23,857 nucleotides of DNA from JAJXWB01 sp047971685 (GCA_047971685.1 JBKDZW010000172.1:1-23857), one strand, 5' to 3'; positions 8,171 through 18,506 are shown, counted from the first letter of the stretch. Notes: generated from the letters alone by a model not told the origin. A program made the numbers and translations.

Positions 8171-8483
8171 CGAAAGCCTGGAGCCTGGCCGCGCGCCGCC
8201 CGCGCGGAACCCGGCCCCGGCGGGACGCCACGCGCCGTCTGCGAGAAACCCGTCCGCCATTCCGTGTTTCTCGCAACGGTCACGGGCGTCCCGCCAATTT
8301 CTGTTTTGGGCGCTCCGCCCGCTCCCCTCCCCTCCCCCCGGGACATGACCTGTTGCGCGGGCGCCGGCTTGCGTCCAATCGACGGGCCGGCTTGCGCCAT
8401 TCGACGAAAGACGCGGAAATCCGGCGTTTCGATTTCGCGCCGTTCAAGCATTTCCTGTTTCCTTGCAAACAAAAAATGCTCTA

Positions 8484-8510
8484 GAAAGGCCCGGTTCAGC
8501 CGGGCCTTTC
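8484..8510 (+). terminator. Strong hairpin upstream of alaS (terminator or attenuator)
   Basis: An eleven-base perfect stem (8484-8494 GAAAGGCCCGG with 8500-8510) closes a five-base loop and is followed by GTTTA. It looks like an intrinsic terminator. It lies 426 bases after recA and 173 bases before the alaS ATG, so it could end a small transcript starting after recA or attenuate alaS. A smaller hairpin follows at 8524-8538. Confidence 0.55.
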
Positions 8511-8660
8511 GTTTACATCCGGCCGCCTTGCCAAGGCGCTGAACGCAGCCACGAAATGGCTTTGACCCGTCCATGTAAAGGCGTCGCGCCGGACCATGAA
8601 AGGGGCGAGCCGGACAGTGAATTCGAACATACGAGCATGCAGGCCTGAAGCGGACCTGCA

Positions 8661-8682
8661 AGTTGGACCAGAGTTGGACCAG
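8661..8682 (+). repeat. 11-bp perfect tandem duplication abutting the alaS start codon
   Basis: AGTTGGACCAG is repeated exactly at 8661-8671 and 8672-8682; the ATG of alaS begins at 8683. The duplication forms the entire ribosome-binding region, and no strong Shine-Dalgarno sequence is visible beyond GGA in each copy. Confidence 0.85.
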
Positions 8683-11351
<2,669 letters not shown>

Positions 11352-11355
<4 letters not shown>

Positions 11356-12587
11356 GCCGCGGCGTTCGCGCGCAAATCTTGCGTGCTCGGCGGCGCGTCA
11401 ATCTCCTGCTCGACGCCGGCACGGAAGATTTCCTGTCGAGCCTGATCAGTTATTGCCTTGTTATGCTGGTGCTCGTCTCCGTCGCCGCCGTCGTGCTGGA
11501 GACCGTGCCGGAATTGCGGGCGCAATGTCACCGCGAATTCGCAATCGTCGAGGGCGTTGCGCTTGCGGCCTTTACAATCGAATATGTTTTGCGCATCTGG
11601 AGCGCGCCCGACAGCGCGCCCTATTTCGGCGCCACGCCCTGGCGCGCGCGGCTTGCCTATGCCCGCTCCCCCTACGCGATCATCGATCTCGCCACCATTC
11701 TGCCTTTCTATCTCATCCAGTTCGGCGTGGTGCTGCCCGGCAATATCCGTGTGCTTCTGGTCACGCGTCTTGCCCGCCTGTTCAAGCTTGCGCGCTATTC
11801 CTCGGGAATACGCTCGCTTGCCGCCGCTCTCAAGGCCGAGCGCCGCGCGCTCGGCGCCTCCGCCATTATCGCGCTCGGCGTCGTGCTTATCATGGCCTCC
11901 GCCATGCATGTCGCCGAACACGCGGCCCAACCCGACAAATTCGGCTCCATCCCTCAGGCCATGTGGTGGGCGGTCGTCACCATCACCACGGTCGGCTATG
12001 GCGACGTCGTGCCGATCACGGTCGCCGGCCGCATGATCGCAAGCTTCGCCGCGCTCATGGGCCTGGTGCTGCTGGCGCTGCCGGTCGGCGTCGTAGCCTC
12101 CGCCTTCATCGAGCAGATCCACCGGCGCGACTTCGTGGTCACCTGGTCGATGATCGCGCGGGTGCCGTTGTTCTCGACGCTCGACGCCGCCGAAATCGCC
12201 GATGTCATGCATTATCTGCGCGCGCAGACCGTGCCCGCCGGCGCCATCATCGTGCGGCGCGGCGAGATAACGCGCAGCATGTATTTCATCGCCTCCGGCG
12301 GCGTCGAGGTTCTGCTGCCGCATAATCCGATGCATCTGGGCGAAGGCCAGTTTTTCGGCGAATTCTCCATTATCAGAAAATCGCGCAATGTGGCGACCGT
12401 GCGCGCCATCCAGCCGGCAAAGCTTCTCATACTCGACATCGACGATCTCAACGCCCTGATGGCGCGCAATCCCGAAATCAGCGAGCGCCTGGAAAACGCA
12501 ATCGAAGCTTACGACGACATCGACACGCAGCCGCCGCGCAGCGATAAAAAAACATCGAGCCCCAAGAATGCGCCGCCTCAGGCATAA
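11352..12587 (+). CDS. Voltage-gated-like K+ channel with C-terminal cyclic-nucleotide-binding-type domain
   Basis: This is a 411-residue inner-membrane channel. S1 (about 31-50) and further helices lead to an S4-like segment with R133, R139, R142, K145 and R148 spaced by threes. The pore helix is followed by the K+ selectivity filter T213-V-G-Y-G-D218, and S6 lies at 226-250. Residues 272-385 form a CRP/CNBD-like fold; the phrase KFGSIPQAMWWAVVT is nearly the same as in Mesorhizobium MloK1. The phosphate-binding cassette has F-G336-E337 but reads R-K-S-R345-N346-V-A-T, so asparagine sits where MloK1 and CRP place the ligand-contacting arginine. The tail 386-411 is polar. The gene overlaps alaS by four bases (ATGA), which suggests translational coupling. 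Channel identity is firm; ligand gating is uncertain. Confidence 0.93.
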
Positions 12588-12664
12588 AACAAGCAGACAT
12601 GGAGTAAGCGCTCGTAATCAAAGCGCATCCCGACCCGGAAATTGAAACGATCAGGAGAGTTTTC

Positions 12665-12811
12665 ATGCGAATTCGAATGCTTGCGTCATTGCTTTTCTTG
12701 CTCTCGCTCGGCGCCTGCGCGCGCGTCGACGAGGCCCGCGCGCCGGACCCCGCGAGCTTCGGCGGCGGCATCGCCGGCAGCACGCCCGGCGGTTCGCCCT
12801 ACCAGAAATAG
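12665..12811 (+). CDS. Small predicted lipoprotein (48 residues)
   Basis: The frame MRIRMLASLLFLLSLGAC begins with a basic n-region, a leucine-rich hydrophobic core and a lipobox (L-G-A-C18), so signal peptidase II would leave a mature peptide of about 31 residues starting with Cys. The mature part is rich in Gly, Ala, Pro and Ser and ends PGGSPYQK. The ribosome site AGGAG at 12653-12657, seven bases before the ATG, is one of the best in the window. I recognise no family. It resembles the tiny entericidin-like or structural lipoproteins of rhizobia only in general layout. It lies between the channel and the universal stress protein on the same strand. Confidence 0.7.
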   Translation: MRIRMLASLLFLLSLGACARVDEARAPDPASFGGGIAGSTPGGSPYQK

Positions 12812-12880
12812 TCGCAAACACGGGCGCAAGGCATAGTCTCAAGCAATCTCAGGGCAGATTATCTCAGGCAAGGAGCCCAC

Positions 12881-13306
12881 ATGTTCAAATCCATTCTCGC
12901 CCCCGTCGATCTCGCAGAACCAGCCCCCGCCCAGCCGGCGATCCGCGCGGCGGTCGAATTCGCCAATGTCGCGGGCGGGCGCGTGCGGCTCATCAACGTG
13001 CAATCGCTGCTGCCGGCGACCTTCATGGATTATGTGCCCGCCGATTTCGACGAGATGCAGAAGTCGAACGCCGAGACAGCGCTGGCCGAAATGCTGAAGG
13101 ACGTGAAATTGTCGCCCGACCGCCTCTCCAGCGTCGTGCGCATCGGCGGCGTCTATCCCGAGATTCTCGAGGAAGCCAAATCATGGGGCGCCGACCTCGT
13201 CGTCATCGGCTCGCACCGTCCGGGCATGGCGACATATCTGCTGGGCTCCAACGCGACGACCGTGGTGCGCCACGCCAATTGCTCGGTGCTGGTGGTGCGG
13301 GAGTAA
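12881..13306 (+). CDS. Universal stress protein, UspA family
   Basis: This 141-residue single-domain Usp begins MFKSILAPVDLAEP, the usual first strand and Asp. It ends with the nucleotide-binding loop and last strand, V-V-I-G-S-H-R-P-G-M-A-T-Y-L-L-G-S-N-A, then NCSVLVVRE. The ATP-binding pattern (Gly-x2-Gly-x9-Gly-Ser) is partly altered: Arg replaces the second Gly, as in a subgroup seen in other rhizobia, while the final G-S is kept. Usp proteins are small cytoplasmic dimers linked to stress survival; the precise role is not deducible. AAGGAG lies just upstream of the ATG. The gene is convergent with moxR, and a hairpin lies between them. Confidence 0.92.
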   Translation: MFKSILAPVDLAEPAPAQPAIRAAVEFANVAGGRVRLINVQSLLPATFMDYVPADFDEMQKSNAETALAEMLKDVKLSPDRLSSVVRIGGVYPEILEEAKSWGADLVVIGSHRPGMATYLLGSNATTVVRHANCSVLVVRE

Positions 13307-13365
13307 GAAGCGCACCGGCAAAGCAACCATCTCTCCGGATGGCGCAAAGACGGTTCGCTTCCAAG

Positions 13366-13391
13366 AAAAGCCGCCTGCCGGCGGCTTCTGT
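13366..13391. terminator. Bidirectional terminator between the Usp and MoxR genes
   Basis: AAGCCGCC (13368-13375) pairs with GGCGGCTT (13380-13387) around a four-base loop, with flanking A-rich and T-containing sequence. It lies between convergent stop codons at 13306 and 13430, the expected position for a terminator serving both strands. Confidence 0.7.
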
Positions 13392-13429
13392 CAAATCCGC
13401 CGAACGCGCAATCCCTTAAAAACCTGTCC

Positions 13430-14272
13430 TCACCGCTCCCTGCGGTTCAGGAACGCCAGGCGCTCGAACAGGTGCACATCCTGCTCGTTCTTGAGCAGCG
13501 CGCCGTGCAGCGGCGGGATGAGTTTCTTCGGATCGCGCTCGCGCAGCATTTCCGGGCCGATGTCTTCGTTGAGAAGCAGCTTCAGCCAGTCCAGCAGTTC
13601 CGAGGTCGAAGGCTTCTTTTTCAGGCCCGGCACGTCGCGCACTTCAAAGAAGATGCGCAGCGCTTCTTCCACCAGCCTTTTCTTGATGCCGGGGAAATGC
13701 ACGTCGACGATCTGCTCCATCGTCTCGGCGTCCGGGAACTTGATGTAGTGGAAGAAACAGCGGCGCAGGAAGGCGTCCGGCAATTCCTTCTCGTTGTTGG
13801 ACGTGATCATCACGATCGGCCGTTTTGCGGCGCGAACGGTCTCGCCGGTCTCGTAGACATGGAATTCCATGCGGTCGAGTTCGAGCAGAAGATCGTTGGG
13901 AAATTCGATGTCGGCCTTGTCGATCTCGTCGATCAGCAGCACCGGGCGCTCCGCGCTCGCGAAAGCTTCCCACATCTTGCCGCGCTTGATGTAATTGTTG
14001 ATGTCGGTGACGCGCGGGTCGCCCAACTGGCTGTCGCGCAGACGGGACACGGCATCATATTCGTAGAGGCCCTGCTGCGCCTTGGTCGTGGATTTGATGT
14101 GCCAGGTCAGAAGCGGCGCGCCGATGGCCTTGGCCACCTCCTCCGCCAGAACCGTCTTGCCGGTGCCGGGCTCGCCCTTCACCAGAAGCGGACGCTCCAG
14201 CACGATGGCCGCATTGACGGCGACCTTGAGATCCTCGGTCGCCACATAATCCTTGGTTCCGGTAAAACGCAT
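13430..14272 (-). CDS. MoxR-family AAA+ ATPase (CoxD-like)
   Basis: This 280-residue cytoplasmic AAA+ protein has Walker A G33-E-P-G-T-G-K-T40, Walker B L-L-I-D115-E116-I-D, a sensor-1-like MITSNNEKELP and the arginine stretch DAFLRRCFF. MoxR ATPases act as chaperone-like assembly or maturation factors, usually together with a VWA-domain protein. The divergent gene starting at 14506 encodes just such a partner, as in coxD/coxE pairs; here the two start codons face each other across 233 bases. No Cox or Mox structural genes are nearby, so the client is unknown. The ATG at 14272 gives the typical MRFTGTKDYVAT start. Confidence 0.9.
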   Translation of the reverse strand: MRFTGTKDYVATEDLKVAVNAAIVLERPLLVKGEPGTGKTVLAEEVAKAIGAPLLTWHIKSTTKAQQGLYEYDAVSRLRDSQLGDPRVTDINNYIKRGKMWEAFASAERPVLLIDEIDKADIEFPNDLLLELDRMEFHVYETGETVRAAKRPIVMITSNNEKELPDAFLRRCFFHYIKFPDAETMEQIVDVHFPGIKKRLVEEALRIFFEVRDVPGLKKKPSTSELLDWLKLLLNEDIGPEMLRERDPKKLIPPLHGALLKNEQDVHLFERLAFLNRRER

Positions 14273-14505
14273 ATGAGCCCCTCAAAAATCGCAGCCCTTC
14301 GGGCGGCGCAATCGTTTCGTTATCTGGGCCGGGGCCGCACTAAACCGTGTACGCTTTCCGCATCACGTTCCGATATTCGCGCACGCCCCGATATTTAACC
14401 GGCAGATTAATCGGGTGCGCGAAAGCGGGCAAGCGGCCCGGACACATGGCGGACGCGCGTCCAAAGACGCTCGACCTTGGCCCCGGCCCATGCCACATTC
14501 ACATC

Positions 14506-15681
14506 ATGTTCCTGCAATTTTTCACGGCGCTGCGCGACGCCCAGGTGCCCGTCACCCTTCGCGAATATCTGACGCTCATGGAAGCGCTCGACCAGGATTT
14601 GGCCGAGAAATCGGTCGACGATTTCTATTTCCTGTCGCGCGCCTGCCTGGTGAAGGACGAGCGCAATCTCGACAAGTTCGACCGCGTGTTCGGCACGGTT
14701 TTCAAGGGGCTCGAGAGCCTGCTCGACGCTATGGAAAAGGCCGAGATCCCCGAGGAATGGCTCAAGAAACTCGCCGAAAAATACCTGACCGAGGAAGAAA
14801 AGGCGCAACTTGAGGCCATGGGCTGGGACAAGCTCATGGAAACCTTGAAGAAGCGGCTCGAGGAGCAGAAAGGCCGCCATCAGGGCGGCAGCAAATGGAT
14901 CGGCACGGCCGGCACCTCGCCCTTCGGCGCCTACGGCTATAATCCGGAAGGCATCCGTATCGGGCAGAAGGAAAGCCGGCACCGTCGCGCAGTCAAGGTA
15001 TGGGACAAGCGCGAGTTCAAGGATCTCGACGGCGACATTGAACTTGGCACCCGCAACATCAAGATCGCGCTGCGCCGCCTGCGCAAATTCGCGCGCACCG
15101 GCGCGCCCGAAGAACTCGATCTCGACAACACGATCAAAGACACGGCCAAGCAGGGCTATCTCGACATAAAAATGCGCCCCGAGCGTCGCAACGCCGTGAA
15201 AGTCCTGCTGTTCTTCGACATCGGCGGCTCGATGGACTGGCACATCAAGCAGGTCGAGGAATTGTTCGCGGCATGCAAGACCGAGTTCAAGCACATGGAG
15301 CATTTCTATTTCCACAACTGCCTCTACGAAGGCGTGTGGAAGCAGAACTCCCGCCGCTTCACCGACAAGACCGCGACCTGGGAGGTGCTGCACACCTACC
15401 CTCACGATTACAAGGTCGTCTTTGTCGGCGACGCCTCCATGAGCCCTTACGAGATCACCCAGCCCGGCGGCTCGGTCGAGCATATGAACGAGGAGCCGGG
15501 CTATGTCTGGATGGAGCGCGTGACGCGCACCTACCCGCACACGGTCTGGATCAATCCCGTGCCGGAAAACCAGTGGAATTACACCCAATCCATCAAGATG
15601 GTGCAGCGCCTGATGACCAACCGCATGTATCCGCTCACGCTCGAAGGGCTCGATGGCGCGATGAAGGAGCTTGTGCGGTAG
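14506..15681 (+). CDS. VWA-domain protein, CoxE-like partner of MoxR
   Basis: This 391-residue protein opens MFLQFFTALRDAQVPVTLREY, followed by a helical, charged N-terminal half and a C-terminal von Willebrand A domain. The metal-site motif is D238-I-G-G-S242-M-D, the DxGxS form common in this family rather than strict DxSxS. A later F-V-G-D309-A-S segment fits the third MIDAS loop. Family members work with the MoxR ATPase encoded divergently. The start is uncertain: an earlier in-frame ATG at 14446 would add 20 residues, and neither start has a good ribosome site. 14506 is chosen because homologues I know of start at MFLxFF. The client complex cannot be inferred from this window. Confidence 0.85.
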   Translation: MFLQFFTALRDAQVPVTLREYLTLMEALDQDLAEKSVDDFYFLSRACLVKDERNLDKFDRVFGTVFKGLESLLDAMEKAEIPEEWLKKLAEKYLTEEEKAQLEAMGWDKLMETLKKRLEEQKGRHQGGSKWIGTAGTSPFGAYGYNPEGIRIGQKESRHRRAVKVWDKREFKDLDGDIELGTRNIKIALRRLRKFARTGAPEELDLDNTIKDTAKQGYLDIKMRPERRNAVKVLLFFDIGGSMDWHIKQVEELFAACKTEFKHMEHFYFHNCLYEGVWKQNSRRFTDKTATWEVLHTYPHDYKVVFVGDASMSPYEITQPGGSVEHMNEEPGYVWMERVTRTYPHTVWINPVPENQWNYTQSIKMVQRLMTNRMYPLTLEGLDGAMKELVR

Positions 15682-15776
15682 ACGGCTGCAAATTTGTTGC
15701 CTCGGACTGCGCGGGCTTGCGGACGCTGGCCGAAAAACCTTGCGCTATCCTCTTCGGACGCTTTGCGCGATCCCCT

Positions 15777-16247
15777 TCAGCTTGATTTGCAGACCGCGAG
15801 CCCGGTCCGGTAGGCGCTGAACACGAAGATGAGCGCGGCTGTGGCGAATATGGCCGCAATCGTGTGGCCGGTCTCCCATTTCGCGCGATAGCCCGCCCAA
15901 TCCGCCGGCAATGTCGCAGCCGTCCAGCCGGCGACCGCCGCGTTTACCGGCGCGCTGAACATGAAATACGCAATCAGCATGACGACGTAGCAGCAGGCGG
16001 CCGCCAGCCATAGCGCGCGCGCCCGGCGCGTTGCCGCCGCCACACAGCACAACAGCGTGAGCGCGATACCGCCGATCTCGGTCGGCGCGTCGACGAACGG
16101 CGTCCAGCCGCGATAGAGCGATTGCTGCACGGCAAGCCACAAGGAGCCGTCAAGCCTCAGCTTGTTGGGCAGTTCCAGCACATGCGCGGCCGGCGCAAGC
16201 AGCGCGGCCACCGCAAAGATCAGGGCAAGGAGATGAACGAATCGCAT
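15777..16247 (-). CDS. DUF1772-like four-TM membrane protein
   Basis: The 156-residue product has four hydrophobic segments, near residues 4-24, 57-72, 78-98 and 128-147. Between the first and second lies HVLELPNKLRLDG and YRGWTPFVDAPTEIGG. That arrangement recalls DUF1772 (anthrone-oxygenase-like) integral membrane proteins of rhizobia, but the match is from memory. The function of this family in bacteria is unknown. The ATG at 16247 is chosen because it begins the first membrane helix; an upstream extension to 16397 overlaps the next gene's end and is not hydrophobic. The ribosome site is weak. It is collinear with the FmdB-type gene, 142 bases downstream of it, and convergent with the VWA gene. 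Confidence 0.7.
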   Translation of the reverse strand: MRFVHLLALIFAVAALLAPAAHVLELPNKLRLDGSLWLAVQQSLYRGWTPFVDAPTEIGGIALTLLCCVAAATRRARALWLAAACCYVVMLIAYFMFSAPVNAAVAGWTAATLPADWAGYRAKWETGHTIAAIFATAALIFVFSAYRTGLAVCKSS

Positions 16248-16389
16248 GCCGGACTTTATCGCCCATCGGCGATGAGGAACAAAGCAATCGCCTCGCGCCG
16301 GAAACGCCTCGATCGCGGCGTTGACTTCCCCCGCCCGTCCTGTTGCGCCCGGTGCAAGGCGGCGCGCAGACCGGAACGGCCGGCCTGTC

Positions 16390-16626
16390 CTACCCATACG
16401 CCCCCGCGCCGGCCATGGCGGGACACATGCCGCAGCCGCCGGCGCTGTCGCATGCGCCCATATCCATGCCGGCGCCCTCGCCGCCCGGCGCGGGTTTGGC
16501 GATCAGCGAGAGCTGGCGGTCGAGCCGGACGGAAGCGCAGGACGGGCATTGCGGCGTCTCGCCGGAGCGCACCAGGGTCTCGAAACGATTGTCGCAATCG
16601 TCGCAGCGATAGGCATAGAGCGGCAT
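16390..16626 (-). CDS. FmdB-family zinc ribbon protein
   Basis: The 78-residue product starts MPLYAYRCDDCDNRFE. It has the two zinc knuckles C8-x2-C11 and C27-P-S-C30 of the FmdB/putative regulatory protein family (zinc ribbon fold). The C-terminal third is glycine/alanine-rich with three more cysteines (A-C-D-S-A-G-G-C-G-M-C), a feature seen in several members and possibly a second metal site. The family was named for a suggested regulatory role in amidase/formamidase operons, but no general function is established. It is divergent from the sixA-like gene across 115 bases. Confidence 0.88.
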   Translation of the reverse strand: MPLYAYRCDDCDNRFETLVRSGETPQCPSCASVRLDRQLSLIAKPAPGGEGAGMDMGACDSAGGCGMCPAMAGAGAYG

Positions 16627-16741
16627 GTTGGTCCCCGGTCGAAAATCCCCGGTCTCATCTGCGGGCGGCGACGCTAAAAATCAAGCCGGCGACAACCTTC
16701 CGCCCCTCGCCATGGTCTCGCGAAATCGCTAGGCTCAGCGC

Positions 16742-17275
16742 ATGCGTCGTCTCGTTCTGCTCCGACATGCCAAGGCCGCCCGCGAAGCCGGAGGCGGCGA
16801 CCGCGAACGTCCCCTGACGCGCCGCGGACGCGAGGACGCAGCCCGCGTCGGGCGTTATCTGGTCGAGGAAAAACTCATCCCCAATCTGGCGGTCGTCTCC
16901 AACGCAATCCGCGCGCGGGAAACGCTGAATTGCCTGATGGCCGAGACCGGGCGCAGCCTCAAGACGCTGGTCGACCCCTTGCTCTATATGGCGGAGGACT
17001 ATGTGCTTCTCGCCGAATTGCACAAGACGCCCGATCTCGCGCAGACCATGCTGGTCGTCTGCCATAATCCCGGCCTGGCGGAGTTTGCGCTACGCATGTG
17101 CGGAGATGGCGATCCGCAGGCGCTCGCCCATATGGAAATGAAATATCCGACGTCAGGCCTCGCCGTCATCTGTTTCGATAAAAAACCCTGGTCGACGATC
17201 AAATGGGGCGACGGCCGCCTCAACCGTTTCGTGACGCCATCCATGCTGGTCGAGGGCGTGGACGATCTTGACTGA
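16742..17275 (+). CDS. SixA-type phosphohistidine phosphatase (histidine phosphatase superfamily)
   Basis: This 177-residue cytoplasmic protein starts MRRLVLLR8-H9-A-K, the catalytic RHG-like motif (here RHA, as in SixA) holding the nucleophilic histidine. The second catalytic histidine lies in V-V-C-H108-N-P-G. SixA enzymes remove phosphate from histidine phosphocarriers; the substrate here is not known. The stop codon lies inside the first unit of a four-copy 19-bp repeat that continues to the start of the following gene, so the two are probably co-transcribed with a 66-base spacer. The start is the only ATG before the motif. Confidence 0.88.
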   Translation: MRRLVLLRHAKAAREAGGGDRERPLTRRGREDAARVGRYLVEEKLIPNLAVVSNAIRARETLNCLMAETGRSLKTLVDPLLYMAEDYVLLAELHKTPDLAQTMLVVCHNPGLAEFALRMCGDGDPQALAHMEMKYPTSGLAVICFDKKPWSTIKWGDGRLNRFVTPSMLVEGVDDLD

Positions 17276-17346
17276 GGCATAGCCATTCGACCGAGGCATA
17301 GTCATTCGACCGAGGTGTAGTCATTCAACCGGGGTGTAGTCATGGC
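17271..17346 (+). repeat. Four tandem 19-bp repeats spanning a stop codon and the next start codon
   Basis: Units at 17271-17289, 17290-17308, 17309-17327 and 17328-17346 share AC-C/T-G-A/G-GG and TAG-T/C-CAT. The first contains the TGA of the sixA-like gene (17273-17275). The last contains the ATG (17342-17344) of the next gene, with GGGG seven bases upstream as a likely ribosome site. Copies 1-3 carry GAGG instead and no ATG. Confidence 0.9.
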
Positions 17347-18421
17347 GCTCGAATTTTTCGCCGTCGCCTTGTCTTTTCTGGCGTTTGCCGGCCATCTGCA
17401 AATCCCGCAAATCCCGCAATGGCTCCAGCCCGAATACCGCCCCGCCGAACGCGCGGTCGACAATTGGCGCCGCCAGGGCGCGCTCAATCTCGACCTTACT
17501 CCCGAACGCGCATTCACCCTCTTGCTCGGGCGCGATTTCAAGGGCCTGTCGCGCTGCGTGCGGCTCAACAATTACTGGTGCGTGAAAAAGGCCGGCTGGA
17601 CCGGCGAGATCGCCGCCGACGACGAGGGCCATGTCGCCTTCGCCACCGCCGCCGAGGGCGCGGCCGGCGCTGCGCTTTTGCTGCGGCGCTATTACCTCGA
17701 TTTCGGTCTGCATTCGGCGCGCGCCATCGTGCAGCGCTGGGCGCCCGCCCAATGCGCTGCGCCCGCCGCAGCCGGCATATCCGTGCGCCGCGGCATATCC
17801 GTGCGCCGTTCGCACGCCCGCAGAAATCTCGGCCCCGAGCCCAGGGGGCTTACGACGCGCGGCCTCGGCTCCACCTTGCGCGCGCAATGGCTGGCCCGCC
17901 ACCGCAGACACAGGGTCGCGCGAAAAACACGCAAAAAAACACATGCCAGGGCGACGGCGGGAATTGCGCGAAGGGCCAGACCCTCCCGCTCGGTCGTGCC
18001 GGATAGCGTCGGCGTCTTGATGAAAACGCCGACGATCGCCGCCGGCATGGGCGCCATGGAGGCGACGGCGCCGAAAGCGTCCGGCGGACTGGCGCCTTTG
18101 GCCGCCGTCCGTCTCTCCCTTCCCGCCACGCCCGGCGCGCCCATGGGGCCGGATCCGCGCATCGGCGCGAGCCTGCCGCCGCTGCCCGCTGTCTCCTGCG
18201 CGGCACAGACCCTGCGCATCGCCAATTACGCGGCAAATATCGCCGCCGGCGTTGCCGCAGGGCCGGACGCCGACCTCGCGCTGTTCGATGCGCAAGGGGC
18301 GCCCACGCCCAATTTCGCCAAGGCGCTGTTCAACATGGCCGCCGTCGAGATCGGCCCCCTGCGCGCCAGCCAGGCGTTGGTGGATGCAGCGGCAGCCCGC
18401 ATTGCGGCGCGCTTCAGATAG
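17342..18421 (+). CDS. Hypothetical secreted or membrane-anchored protein with an arginine-rich middle
   Basis: I do not recognise this 359-residue protein as a named family. The N-terminus MALEFFAVALSFLAFAG is a signal peptide or membrane anchor. Residues 32-138 look globular and well constrained (ERAVDNWRRQGALNLDL, CVRLNNYWCVKKAGWTGEI, three Cys). Residues 145-220 are strikingly basic (RRGISVRR, RHRRHRVARKTRKK) and include an 18-bp tandem duplication. Residues 223-359 again look globular (AGMGAMEATAPKA, CAAQTLRIANYAANIAAG, DAQGAPTPNFAKALFNMAAVEIGPL). The basic linker could be a natural nucleic-acid or membrane-binding stretch, or an in-frame insertion of repetitive DNA. Context (after a sixA-like gene, before ycjX) does not reveal a role. 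Confidence 0.7.
   Translation: MALEFFAVALSFLAFAGHLQIPQIPQWLQPEYRPAERAVDNWRRQGALNLDLTPERAFTLLLGRDFKGLSRCVRLNNYWCVKKAGWTGEIAADDEGHVAFATAAEGAAGAALLLRRYYLDFGLHSARAIVQRWAPAQCAAPAAAGISVRRGISVRRSHARRNLGPEPRGLTTRGLGSTLRAQWLARHRRHRVARKTRKKTHARATAGIARRARPSRSVVPDSVGVLMKTPTIAAGMGAMEATAPKASGGLAPLAAVRLSLPATPGAPMGPDPRIGASLPPLPAVSCAAQTLRIANYAANIAAGVAAGPDADLALFDAQGAPTPNFAKALFNMAAVEIGPLRASQALVDAAAARIAARFR
17774..17809 (+). repeat. 18-bp tandem duplication inside the hypothetical gene at 17342
   Basis: GGCATATCCGTGCGCCG(C/T) occurs at 17774-17791 and 17792-17809 with one difference, encoding GISVRR twice at the beginning of the arginine-rich segment. The frame is maintained. Confidence 0.9.
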
Positions 18422-18491
18422 GCGGCGCAGACGAACGATCCTTCTCCGCCCGTTGGCAAAAGCGGCCCCAGCGCTTATCTCGAAACGGCAT

Positions 18492-18506
18492 GCCGGAGCA
18501 TCCGGC
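18492..18506. other. Small perfect hairpin between the hypothetical gene and ycjX
   Basis: GCCGGA (18492-18497) pairs with TCCGGC (18501-18506) around a three-base loop, 70 bases after the preceding stop. It could end that transcript, but no T-run follows. Confidence 0.3.

Larger units (their letters stand above)
8059..8682. other. Gene-free region between recA and alaS with hairpins and short repeats
   Basis: No credible gene is seen on either strand in these 624 bases. The stretch contains the recA 3' stem-loop (8085-8115), a 14-bp tandem repeat (8136-8170), a C-rich tract around 8320-8340, a strong terminator-like hairpin (8484-8510), a second small hairpin (8524-8538, six-base stem) and an 11-bp duplication touching the alaS ATG (8661-8682). 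It is long for a spacer between two housekeeping genes and could hide a small RNA. Confidence 0.6.

Noticed and set aside
17271..17346. CRISPR-like array
   Set aside because: The 19-bp units are directly adjacent with no spacers, drift in sequence, and no cas genes are present.
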